A DNA stretch of 64,000 bases from NCBI GenBank assembly GCA_900768845.1, contig CAAGEK010000008.1, positions 37,253-101,252 of the forward strand, read 5' to 3'. The stretch comes from Alphaproteobacteria bacterium. Lineage in GTDB: Bacteria; Pseudomonadota; Alphaproteobacteria; CAAGCB01; CAG-977. The notes beneath the pieces are model-generated. The model ran no database searches, had not been told where the DNA came from, and was given only the letters and a program-made list of their open reading frames with translations. The position numbers and the translations under genes were made by a program. This document shows, one piece after another, positions 9,248-17,078 of this stretch; position 1 is the first letter of the stretch; every line of letters begins with the position of its first letter.

Positions 9248-10380
9248 GGGGGGCCTCTGCGTTTGGTTTGCACATGGGTGACCAAATCCTCCAGCACGAC
9301 TTTTTCACCTTCCGCTACGCCCGATACGATTTCGGTGAACATTTCGTTCATCAAACCCTTTTTGACGGTTTTGGGGACGGGAACGCCGTTTTCCAAAACG
9401 AAAACCATCGCTTCGTCGGGTTTCAAATCGGCTTTTTTGGTCTTGATGCGTATATCGTTTTTCCCGTCGGGACTGACGGGGCGGAATTGAAACGCCATAT
9501 TCGGCAAACGCAAAACATCGGGTTTTTCGTCAACCTTGATTTCCACATACGCCGTCATGCCGGGGAGCAGTTTCAAATCGTCGTTTTTGATGTCGATGAT
9601 GACGGTGTACATGACGACGTTTTCCTCTTCGGCGGGCTTCAACCTGACTTGGGCGACTTTGCCGCGGAAGATTTCTGCGGGGTATGTATCGACGGTGAAA
9701 TCGACGTCCAATCCGGATTTGATCATGCCGACGTCGGCTTCGGAAATGTTCGTTTCAATTTGCATTTTGGTCAGGTCTTCGGCGATTTCAAACAGTTCGG
9801 GCGTTGAAAAACTGGCCGCGACGGTTTGGCCTTCTTCGACTTCTTTGGCGATGACGGTGCCCGAAACCGGCGACGTGATGCGCGTATAGCCCAGATTGCG
9901 TTCGGCCTTTTTGACTTTCGCACGCGCCTTGTCGTATTCGGATTGAGCCGCTACGGCGTCGACTTCCGCCTGTTCCATTTCGGAACGGGATATGTAATTC
10001 GCTTCGAACATTTCCTTGTAACGTTTGGCGTCCAAACGCGCCTTGTTGCGTTTGGATTTTGCGTCCTGAGCCTGAGCTTTCGCTTCGTTCAGATCCTGTT
10101 CCAAGGTGAAACGGTCGACTTCGGCCAAAAGTTCGCCCTTTTTCACGACGGAATTGTAATCGACATACACTTTTTCGATGATGCCCGATATTTGCGTGCC
10201 GACTTTGACAACGTTAATCGGTTCGATCGTGCCGCTTGCCGACACGTCCAGCTTTAACGTTCCGCGGGAAACGCCGACGGTTTCATATTGCGGTTTGTTT
10301 TTTTGCGCGTTTGAACGGTAAAAATACCAGCCGCCCGCCGCCAGAGCCGCCACAATAAATAAAACAATCCATTTCTTCAT
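9244..10380 (-). CDS. macA: MacA/HlyD-type periplasmic adaptor
   Basis: The protein has about 378 residues, an N-terminal membrane anchor, then the usual order of lipoyl half, helical hairpin (about residues 85-165, rich in Ala, Lys and Glu), lipoyl half and beta-barrel. Typical pieces are GTIEPINVVKVGTQISG and ITSPVSGTVIAKEVEEGQTV. The frame can begin at a TTG (10389) that overlaps the tolC stop, but ATG 10380 with AAGGA upstream seems better. It bridges the inner-membrane ABC permease and the outer-membrane channel in the same operon. The linker after the hairpin fits MacA better than RND adaptors. Confidence 0.88.
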   Translation of the reverse strand: MKKWIVLFIVAALAAGGWYFYRSNAQKNKPQYETVGVSRGTLKLDVSASGTIEPINVVKVGTQISGIIEKVYVDYNSVVKKGELLAEVDRFTLEQDLNEAKAQAQDAKSKRNKARLDAKRYKEMFEANYISRSEMEQAEVDAVAAQSEYDKARAKVKKAERNLGYTRITSPVSGTVIAKEVEEGQTVAASFSTPELFEIAEDLTKMQIETNISEADVGMIKSGLDVDFTVDTYPAEIFRGKVAQVRLKPAEEENVVMYTVIIDIKNDDLKLLPGMTAYVEIKVDEKPDVLRLPNMAFQFRPVSPDGKNDIRIKTKKADLKPDEAMVFVLENGVPVPKTVKKGLMNEMFTEIVSGVAEGEKVVLEDLVTHVQTKRRGPP

Positions 10381-10385
10381 GATCT

Positions 10386-11756
10386 TCAAAGTCCTTTTTG
10401 CGGTTCAAACGGGTCGATCAGCCCCATCGAGCGGATCAGATTGCTTTTGGCAATCAGCTTTTCATAAAAAGTGTTGCTGCGCGACGTTCGGGCGTCCGCC
10501 AGCTTTGATTGCGCGTCCAACACATTCAAAATACTGCCTTTCCCTGCTTTGTACGCCCCCAATGCGACTTTTTCGTTCTGCTCCGCGCTGGCATACAGGA
10601 CAAGGCTGATTTTATGGCTTTTTTGCGCCGTTTTATAAGATTGGAACGCATCCCATACGTCGGTGCGCACTTCGTTTTCCAAGTTTTTCAGCTCTTCGGC
10701 GGTTTTGCCGGCCTGATAACGGCTTTGCGTAATCCTGTAGGTGTTTTTGAAACCGGTGAACAGCGGAACCGACAGCGTAACCCCGACCCGCGTATCCAAT
10801 TCCCTGTCGCCCCCTTTGGTCAGATCGTCCGCGGCACTCACCCCCGCCGACATGGACACGGTCGGGGCGTTTTGAGCCTTTTCATATTCCGCGGCGGCCA
10901 ACGCCTGTTGCAATTCGGCGCGTTTGGCGATGACGTCGGAACGTTTTTCCAATGCCGTTTTCAGCATATCTTCGATTTTGTCGTCGTTGTTTTCCTGTTC
11001 TTCCGAATATTCGGCGGGTAAAAGATCCACTCCCTTTTGCGGGGGGAGGTTCAGCAGGACGGCCAGTTTCCCTTGCGCCAGAATCAGGGCTTCCTCGGCT
11101 TTGGTTTCGCTCAATTGCGCCTGAGCGTAGGCGGTTTCGGCCTGCAAAGCGTCGCTGTATGCCGCAAGCCCCAGTTCATAGCGTTTGGAAGCCGCTTCAT
11201 AAGCGGATTTTGCAGAATCCACCGAAGATTTCGAGTTTTCAAATTCCGCCTGAGCCGCCAAAAGCGTGTAATAAGCCTTTGTCACGTCGAAAACCAGCGT
11301 TTTTAAAACGTTCGCACGGGCGGACAGGGCGTAGTTCAAAGCTTCCTTCATTTTTTCGACGCTTGCGGAACGCGCCCCGAAATCGAACAGCAGCCAGTCC
11401 AGCGACAGCGACGCCTCCGCCGACGCCGAATTGCGGTCGTTTGAACGCCGGTAATTCGTGTTGGAATGGCTCAATCCCGCGCTGAATCCCACTGTCGGCA
11501 GATAATCCGATTGCGATTCCCCGTATTGTGCGGCGGCGGCCATCGCGCTTAGATAGCTTTGCCGTGTCAGGGGATTGTTGCACAACGCCGCATCAATCAC
11601 TTCCGCCAGACTTAACGCCTTGTCCGCAAGGAGCGGCCGGCACACGGCCTGCGGCGTTTGTTTCGCAACGCTTTGTTCCGCATCAAAGGGGTCGTCCGAC
11701 GCTTCAAGCGTTCCCGCCGCGCATAAAACAGTTAAAAAAATTAAAAACCGACGCAT
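10386..11756 (-). CDS. TolC family outer membrane efflux protein
   Basis: This is an outer membrane factor of about 456 residues, first gene of the tripartite export operon. ATG 11756 starts a good signal peptide (MRRFLIFLTVLCAAG, cleavage near LEA); the longer frame from a TTG at 11795 would bury it. The mature part has the two tandem OEP repeats with long Ala-rich helices, for example around residues 150-240 and 345-430, typical of TolC coiled coils. It provides the exit duct for the MacA and ABC partners encoded next. The divergent alkaline phosphatase gene shares its upstream region. Confidence 0.88.
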   Translation of the reverse strand: MRRFLIFLTVLCAAGTLEASDDPFDAEQSVAKQTPQAVCRPLLADKALSLAEVIDAALCNNPLTRQSYLSAMAAAAQYGESQSDYLPTVGFSAGLSHSNTNYRRSNDRNSASAEASLSLDWLLFDFGARSASVEKMKEALNYALSARANVLKTLVFDVTKAYYTLLAAQAEFENSKSSVDSAKSAYEAASKRYELGLAAYSDALQAETAYAQAQLSETKAEEALILAQGKLAVLLNLPPQKGVDLLPAEYSEEQENNDDKIEDMLKTALEKRSDVIAKRAELQQALAAAEYEKAQNAPTVSMSAGVSAADDLTKGGDRELDTRVGVTLSVPLFTGFKNTYRITQSRYQAGKTAEELKNLENEVRTDVWDAFQSYKTAQKSHKISLVLYASAEQNEKVALGAYKAGKGSILNVLDAQSKLADARTSRSNTFYEKLIAKSNLIRSMGLIDPFEPQKGL

Positions 11757-11788
11757 TGTTCGTTCCGTTTTCTTTGTTGGAAAATTCG

Positions 11789-11817
11789 TTGACAAGCCCG
11801 AAATAAATTCTTCTAAT
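11789..11817 (+). promoter_or_regulatory. Candidate sigma-70 promoter for the alkaline phosphatase gene
   Basis: TTGACA (11789-11794) and TCTAAT (11812-11817) are 17 bases apart. A start site near 11824 leaves a very short leader before ATG 11836, which hints that translation may begin at a later in-frame ATG. Confidence 0.55.
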
Positions 11818-11835
11818 GCCCCGTGAATTTACTCT

Positions 11836-13395
11836 ATGCGGAAAAAAATTACAACCATGACAAATGCTCCTTCCATGTTTATGAAAGCGGCGAAAGTCCT
11901 GTGCCTTTGCGTCGGGATTTTCGTCTGTTGCCTGTTAAACGCGTGCAAAGAGGAAAAACCTGCGCCCAAATATGTATTTTTATTTATCGGCGACGGTTTT
12001 TCCTTCGCCCAACGTCAAATTGCGGAGATGGCTCGCGGGGAACCGCTTGTTTCTTCCGGTTTTCCCGTTCAAGGCGTTATGACCGTTTCGGCGGCGGATT
12101 CTTTCATTCCCGATTCGGCGGCGGCGGCTTCGGCTTTTTCCACGGGGAAAAGGATTCCGAACGGAAACGTCGCCTATATTCCCGAAAGCGAAGGGGAGCT
12201 TGATCTGATTACCGAACTGGCGGCGAAAAGCGGCGTGAATACGGCCGTTTTGACGACGGCTTCCGCCGATGATGCGACGCCCGCCGCATTTTACGCCCGC
12301 TCCGCTAAAAGGACGGCTTATTATGACATCGCTTCGCAACTGGCGGAAAGCCCGCTCGGCTTGATCGCCGGTGCAAAGTTCAAGCGGCCGCGCGCTTTTA
12401 AAAAAGACGATTTGAACGTCGTTTTGAAAAACGGGGGGCGCAAGGTTTTCATTCCCTCAAAGGATAATCTTTCCTATCCGGCGGGCAGAGTCGCGGTGAC
12501 GTATGATTCCGTCCCTTTGGCGATCGATGCGAAAAAGAACTCCCCTTCCTTGGCCGAAATGGTCGGAAAGGCCGTCGCCAAAGCGGGGGATGAAAAAGGG
12601 TTTTTCATCGTCGCCGAAAGTGCGAAAATCGACGTCGCCGCCCATATGAACGATACCGCGGCTTTGATTAAAGAAGTTCAAAGCTTTGACGAAGCCGTCA
12701 AAAAGGCTCTGGAATTTTACGAAAAGCATCCTGCGGATACGTTGGTCGTCGTCACGGGCGATCATGAAACCGGCGGGTTGAGCTTGGGGGCGTTCGGAGC
12801 GGAAAATATCGACCCGTCCGTTTTTTCTGTGCAGAAAAAATCGGCGGGAGCTTTCAAATACGACGTGTCCCGTTTTAAATCCCGTCGGGCGGGCGGCGGT
12901 GTTTTGGAAGACTTCATGCCCGCCGTCGAACGGGTGTTCGGACTGAAAATGCTGTCGGCGGAAGAGAAAAAGGAACTGAAGGATAAAGCGGCAGACGGCG
13001 ACGCTCAGGCCGGATTCGATTTGAAAATGGCTTTGAGCCCTGCGGACGTCGCCGCTTTGCGCGAAGCTTTGCGGTACAGTATGTCGGAAAAATCCAAGCG
13101 TCCGAAAACGGATGCGTTCAAAGCCAAATACGGCGATTACAATCCCGTGTCCGTTGCGGCGGTTCGCATTTTGAATAAAAAAGCGGGGGTGGCTTATGCC
13201 GTTTTCGGACATACCGCTTCGCCCGTTCCCGTTTCCGCCGTCGGATACCGTGCGGAAACGTTCGGAGGCGTTTATCCGAATACGCAACTGTTTTCAAAAC
13301 TGCTCGGCGTGATGAACATTCCCGAACCCGCAACAGCCGCCGCCCTTCCCTCCGTTCACGGGGACGGCGAGAAAGAAAACGTTGCGGCGGATTGA
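11836..13395 (+). CDS. Alkaline phosphatase family lipoprotein
   Basis: The protein has up to 519 residues. A lipoprotein signal ends in the lipobox L-N-A-C (Cys about residue 37), so the enzyme is probably lipid-anchored in the periplasm or outer membrane. The catalytic domain has FIGDGFS near the start, the nucleophile region PDSAAAASAFSTG with the active-site Ser, and the metal-binding TGDHETGG. These are PhoA-superfamily features. It should release phosphate from monoesters. In-frame ATGs at 11857, 11875 and 11881 are alternatives; 11881 gives the shortest, cleanest signal peptide. There is no PhoB-box evidence that I can see. Confidence 0.85.
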   Translation: MRKKITTMTNAPSMFMKAAKVLCLCVGIFVCCLLNACKEEKPAPKYVFLFIGDGFSFAQRQIAEMARGEPLVSSGFPVQGVMTVSAADSFIPDSAAAASAFSTGKRIPNGNVAYIPESEGELDLITELAAKSGVNTAVLTTASADDATPAAFYARSAKRTAYYDIASQLAESPLGLIAGAKFKRPRAFKKDDLNVVLKNGGRKVFIPSKDNLSYPAGRVAVTYDSVPLAIDAKKNSPSLAEMVGKAVAKAGDEKGFFIVAESAKIDVAAHMNDTAALIKEVQSFDEAVKKALEFYEKHPADTLVVVTGDHETGGLSLGAFGAENIDPSVFSVQKKSAGAFKYDVSRFKSRRAGGGVLEDFMPAVERVFGLKMLSAEEKKELKDKAADGDAQAGFDLKMALSPADVAALREALRYSMSEKSKRPKTDAFKAKYGDYNPVSVAAVRILNKKAGVAYAVFGHTASPVPVSAVGYRAETFGGVYPNTQLFSKLLGVMNIPEPATAAALPSVHGDGEKENVAAD

Positions 13396-13414
13396 AGACG
13401 AAAAAAATGAACTC

Positions 13415-13454
13415 AAAAAAATCCCCTCTCATGAAACAGAGAGGGGATTTTTTT
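13415..13454. terminator. Bidirectional terminator
   Basis: A near-perfect inverted repeat, A-rich then TCCCCTCTC, loop ATGAAACA (13431-13438), then GAGAGGGGA and a T run. It can serve both the phosphatase gene (plus) and the convergent MATE gene (minus). Confidence 0.9.
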
Positions 13455-13466
13455 GAAAATCGCGGC

Positions 13467-14855
13467 CTATTTCTCGGAAATTCGCTCCTGTTTCAGGGAA
13501 AGCCGCCGCATTTTTTTCAAGTGAGCCGCGGTAACGGCGACGCACAGCACCGCCGCCAGAAAATCCGCAACGGGCAGGGAATAGAACACGCCGGCCAACC
13601 CCAAATAACGCGGCAGGATCATTAACGACGGTATCAGGAACAAAAGCTGACGGCACAGCGATAAAAACGCCGCCCAACGCGGGTGTTTCGTCGCTTGAAG
13701 AAAAACGGTCGTCGCGATTTGAAATCCGATCAGCGGAATCATCAACGTCATCGCCTTTAACGCTTTGCCGCCCAAAGCGATCAAGTCTTGATCGTCGGGA
13801 TCAAATAAAGCGACGACGTGTCCCGCAAAAAAGCGCAGAATAATCCACGATACAAGCATGATTGCCGTCGATACTCCCGCCGCCAGCCAATAAATCCGCA
13901 CGACGCGGCGGTAATTTTTCGCGCCGAAGTTAAACCCGATCAACGGTTGAGCCCCTTCGCACACCCCCATCACCGGCATGAACAGCAAAACGACCGTCGA
14001 TGCGGCGACGCCCAAAGCGGACACCGCCAAATCCCCGCCGTATTCGACCAGTGTTTTATTCATAACCGTTTGCATGAAACCGTTCGCCATTTGAATCGTA
14101 AACGGGGCGATTCCGATGGATAAAATCGCCAGCACCGCTTTGGAATTTAACGGCAGGTTTTTCATTCGTATGCGATAAGGGGCTTTTGATGAGATGAAAA
14201 AGGACGAAGCCCACGCGAATGAGCAGATGTTCGCTATAACCGTCGCCAACGCCGCCCCTCCGACGCCCATGTCGAAGCAAAAGATGAAAACCGGATCCAG
14301 AATCGTGTTCACGATCGCTCCGACAACCATCGTTCCCATGGCGAAACGCGGGAAACCGCTGGCGCGGATGAAGTTGTTCATCGTCATGTTCGCCGTCAGG
14401 AAAACGTTGCCGAACAAAATGATTTCCGTGTATGTTTTGGCGTACGGCAAAATCGTGTCCGTCGCGCCGAAAAAGCGCAACAGCTCTTCGATGAAAATGA
14501 TTTGTCCCGCGACCAGACACACCGTCATTGAAACGATTAGAACCAGCGAGTTGGCCAAAATCTTTTCTGCCACGGGAATTTTTCTTTGCCCTAAACGGAT
14601 GGAAAAACTGACACTGCCTCCGACGCCGACCATCATGCCGAACGCCATCATGATGACAAAAGCCGGAAAGCTGACGGCGATACCCGCCAAGCCCATCGCT
14701 CCGACGCCGTTTCCCACGAAAATGCGGTCGACAATGTTGTAAAGCGCATTGATCATCAATCCGACAATCGCAGGCACCGCAAAAGTGACCAACAATCGCG
14801 GAATGGAGTCTTTTCCCAGATCGGGGGCTTTTTTCGCCGCCGTTTCCTGCATCAT
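13467..14855 (-). CDS. MATE family multidrug efflux transporter
   Basis: This is a roughly 462-residue protein with twelve predicted membrane segments and the two-lobed MATE layout, including YNIVDRIFVGNGVGA in helix 1-2 and GFNFGAKNYRR in the middle. ATG 14855 was chosen because it forms an ATGA overlap with the stop of the upstream BPL_N gene; the frame extends to 14957 only inside that gene. It should exchange drugs or metabolites for Na+ or H+ at the inner membrane. A second MATE gene lies at 23.2-24.5 kb. Substrate unknown. Confidence 0.9.
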   Translation of the reverse strand: MMQETAAKKAPDLGKDSIPRLLVTFAVPAIVGLMINALYNIVDRIFVGNGVGAMGLAGIAVSFPAFVIMMAFGMMVGVGGSVSFSIRLGQRKIPVAEKILANSLVLIVSMTVCLVAGQIIFIEELLRFFGATDTILPYAKTYTEIILFGNVFLTANMTMNNFIRASGFPRFAMGTMVVGAIVNTILDPVFIFCFDMGVGGAALATVIANICSFAWASSFFISSKAPYRIRMKNLPLNSKAVLAILSIGIAPFTIQMANGFMQTVMNKTLVEYGGDLAVSALGVAASTVVLLFMPVMGVCEGAQPLIGFNFGAKNYRRVVRIYWLAAGVSTAIMLVSWIILRFFAGHVVALFDPDDQDLIALGGKALKAMTLMIPLIGFQIATTVFLQATKHPRWAAFLSLCRQLLFLIPSLMILPRYLGLAGVFYSLPVADFLAAVLCVAVTAAHLKKMRRLSLKQERISEK

Positions 14856-15595
14856 TCCGGCAATCCTTCCGTTTTCAAATAACCGGCGATCATATTGATT
14901 AACATTTTCCTTTCGGCTTCGCTGTCGGCAAGTTCCCGTTTCAACGGATTTTGCCATACGTCGGACGCATCCATGTCGTCGGACGAAAATTCAAAATGGA
15001 CGTGCGACAAAACGACCCGTCCTGCTCCGTAAGGAAGGAATACGACCGCCGGTTTTCCGGTTCCGGCATACCGCGCCGCTATTTCATAGTCCGTAAAGCC
15101 TTCGTCCGCCGTGAAAAAGCCGCCTCCGTTGTAATAAACTTTAAAATTTTTCCCTTTGCAAACGATTTCCGCCGCCCGACATCCCGCGTTTGAATCCGCA
15201 TCATAACAGGCAAGGGCGGGGCCTTGCGCCGTTCCTTTGAAAAATCCGGCTTGGCAGTCGTTTGCAATCCCGTCGGCGCGTCCTTTGTTGAATTCGGTGC
15301 GGGATGCGCCGAAATACGCTCCCGCGCAAACGCCCAAATAACTGCCGCCCGTCCGGACGTAATCCCGCAGGTTTTCCATGCCCGCGCCGTTCAATTTTTC
15401 CGAATACGGCGTGCTTGCCCCTCCCGGCATGACGAACAGGCGGGCGTCTTCACGCCATTTGCCTTCTGCGACTTCGGCGGCGGACAAAGGAGTGACCGGA
15501 CGGTTCCCGTTTCCCCATAAACGCAGACAGGCTCGTATGCGGGAAAAAGATTGCGCGCCGACGCCCTTATCCGAATAAATGTATGTTTTTTCCAT
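14852..15595 (-). CDS. BPL_N domain protein (glutamine amidotransferase-like)
   Basis: The protein has 247 residues and resembles the N-terminal domain of eukaryotic biotin-protein ligase, a class-I amidotransferase-like fold. The nucleophile-elbow segment YLGVCAGAYFG holds the expected Cys and LSHVHFE the later His. It opens with IYSDKGVGAQS and has FVMPGGAS. No biotin-ligase catalytic domain is attached. The reaction is unknown. It is translationally coupled to the MATE gene and sits 16 bases after the SMR transporter, so all three are probably one transcript. The ribosome site is weak. Confidence 0.8.
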   Translation of the reverse strand: MEKTYIYSDKGVGAQSFSRIRACLRLWGNGNRPVTPLSAAEVAEGKWREDARLFVMPGGASTPYSEKLNGAGMENLRDYVRTGGSYLGVCAGAYFGASRTEFNKGRADGIANDCQAGFFKGTAQGPALACYDADSNAGCRAAEIVCKGKNFKVYYNGGGFFTADEGFTDYEIAARYAGTGKPAVVFLPYGAGRVVLSHVHFEFSSDDMDASDVWQNPLKRELADSEAERKMLINMIAGYLKTEGLPE

Positions 15596-15611
15596 ATCTC
15601 AAGGCCTTGTT

Positions 15612-15932
15612 TCAAGATGCTGAAACGGTTTTCAAGCCGATCAGCCCGCCCAAAATCATGGCGACGAAAAGCATCCTGAGCATATCGGCGGGTTCGGAAA
15701 AAAAGAATATGCCGTAAAGCACCGCTCCCAACGTTCCGACTCCCGTCCATACGGCATACGCCGTTCCCAAAGGCAAGGTTTTCATCGCCAATCCCAAAAG
15801 CCAGACGCTTAAACACATCGCAACGCCGACCGTCAATGACGGATAAAGTTTTGTGAAGCCTTGCGAGTATTTCATCGCCACCGCCCAGACGGTTTCAAAT
15901 ATGCCCGCGATAACCAAATACACCCATGCCAT
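15612..15932 (-). CDS. SMR family transporter, SugE/Gdx type
   Basis: A 106-residue four-helix exporter. MAWVYLVIAGIFETVWAVAMKYS, with its membrane Glu, and the signature GTAYAVWTGVGTLGA match the SugE (Gdx) branch, whose studied members export guanidinium. The EmrE branch is less likely. AAGGAAAA precedes the ATG. I looked for a guanidine riboswitch in the 115-base gap upstream and saw no convincing one. Confidence 0.88.
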   Translation of the reverse strand: MAWVYLVIAGIFETVWAVAMKYSQGFTKLYPSLTVGVAMCLSVWLLGLAMKTLPLGTAYAVWTGVGTLGAVLYGIFFFSEPADMLRMLFVAMILGGLIGLKTVSAS

Positions 15933-16046
15933 CGGCTTTTTCCTTTGTTTGATTAAAACGATGCACTGTAGCGCGTTTGCGCCCGTATGAAAAGCCGTTA
16001 TCCCGAGTTTATGATTTTTCCTTTATATCCTTTATAAATCAAAATG

Positions 16047-16796
16047 TTAAAATGTATGTCCGGAGATTTTGTCCAACCGGAAAAACGCTTCCAAAGCTGT
16101 TACGATTTCCCGTTTTTCTCCCAAAGCGGCCAAATCTTCGCCGCTTGCGTATTCCGAAACGCTCGAGGCCGTGTCTTGACCGTATTCGACGACGTTGTTT
16201 AATATGGACGCCGTTTTCACCCCCCTGAGCCGTCCGACGGTGAACAAAGCGGCTGTTTCCATGTCGGCTCCCAAAACGCCGGCTTTCGACCATTTCGATT
16301 CCTGTTCGGCGTTGTCGTCGATGTAAAAACTTTCATGGGAATGGATTATGCCGATATGATGCGGATATTTGTTTTCCCGTGCGCTTTCGATACAGGCCAG
16401 AAACAAATCCGTATCGGGAACGGCCGGATAACGCGGGTCGATGTATGCTTGCGAAGCCCCGTCATCCCTGACGGCTCCGCAGGCTAAAATCAGATCGCCG
16501 GTTTTTATGCCCGTTTGCAACGCGCCGCACGAACCGATGCGGATGACGGCTTTGACGCCGGTGTTTTTCATTTCTTCCAACGCGATGGCGGTGGAAGAAC
16601 CTCCGATACCGGTCGACAGGGCAAGAACTTTTACGCCTTTGTATTCTCCGCACAGGCTTCTGAATTCCCGATTGAACGCCAGCTCCGTAACATTTTCCAA
16701 ATATGCGGCGATTCGATCCAGTCGGGCGGGGTCTCCCGGGGTCAGGGCGTACTTTATTCCGGTTGAGTCGTCCAGACGAATGTGAGGCTGTAACAT
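16047..16796 (-). CDS. udp: Uridine phosphorylase-like nucleoside phosphorylase
   Basis: This is a 249-residue member of the PNP/UDP family. Signs are TPGDPARLDRIA near the start, the STGIGGSSTAIALEEM phosphate-site region, RIGSCGALQ, and GADMETAALF near the C-terminus with the Met-Glu that binds ribose. The overall pattern is nearer to uridine phosphorylase than to DeoD, but base choice is not certain. It would split nucleosides with phosphate in the salvage pathway. GGAGTG lies before the ATG. It appears to be a single-gene unit next to tRNA-Gln. Confidence 0.85.
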   Translation of the reverse strand: MLQPHIRLDDSTGIKYALTPGDPARLDRIAAYLENVTELAFNREFRSLCGEYKGVKVLALSTGIGGSSTAIALEEMKNTGVKAVIRIGSCGALQTGIKTGDLILACGAVRDDGASQAYIDPRYPAVPDTDLFLACIESARENKYPHHIGIIHSHESFYIDDNAEQESKWSKAGVLGADMETAALFTVGRLRGVKTASILNNVVEYGQDTASSVSEYASGEDLAALGEKREIVTALEAFFRLDKISGHTF

Positions 16797-16924
16797 TTTT
16801 CACTCCTTGAAAGGCGCGTCGAAATCAACTTATTTTGACAATATCATGCGAATGATGCAAAGAAAACAGATTTGCCTCTTGACGCTTGTGCGGAAGTGTA
16901 TTAGTAAAGAGATGTTCATTATGT

Positions 16925-16999
16925 TGGGGCGTAGCCAAGCGGTAAGGCAACGGACTTTGACTCCGTCATTCGCTGGTTCGAGTCCAGCCGCCCCAGCCA
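16925..16999 (+). tRNA. tRNA-Gln (TTG)
   Basis: A 75-base cloverleaf with CCA encoded. Acceptor TGGGGCG pairs with CGCCCCA, the anticodon stem ACGGA/TCCGT encloses CTTTGAC with anticodon TTG, and the T arm is GCTGG-TTCGAGT-CCAGC. An AT-rich restriction-modification block starts right after it. Confidence 0.95.
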
Positions 17000-17005
17000 A
17001 CAATA

Positions 17006-17030
17006 AGCCCTTGATTTTCAAGGGCTTTTT
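17006..17030 (+). terminator. Terminator after tRNA-Gln
   Basis: AGCCCTTGA (17006-17014) pairs with TCAAGGGCT (17018-17026), 3-base loop, then TTTT. Confidence 0.88.
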
Positions 17031-17078
17031 GTATTCCAAGACTATACGTTAGATGCGAAGGGGAGAGAGTAGGAGCCC

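Noticed and set aside
15933..16046. Possible guanidine riboswitch before the SugE/Gdx-like gene
   Set aside because: Two ACGG stretches occur, but they do not sit in paired stems as in the guanidine-II class, and no guanidine-I core was seen.
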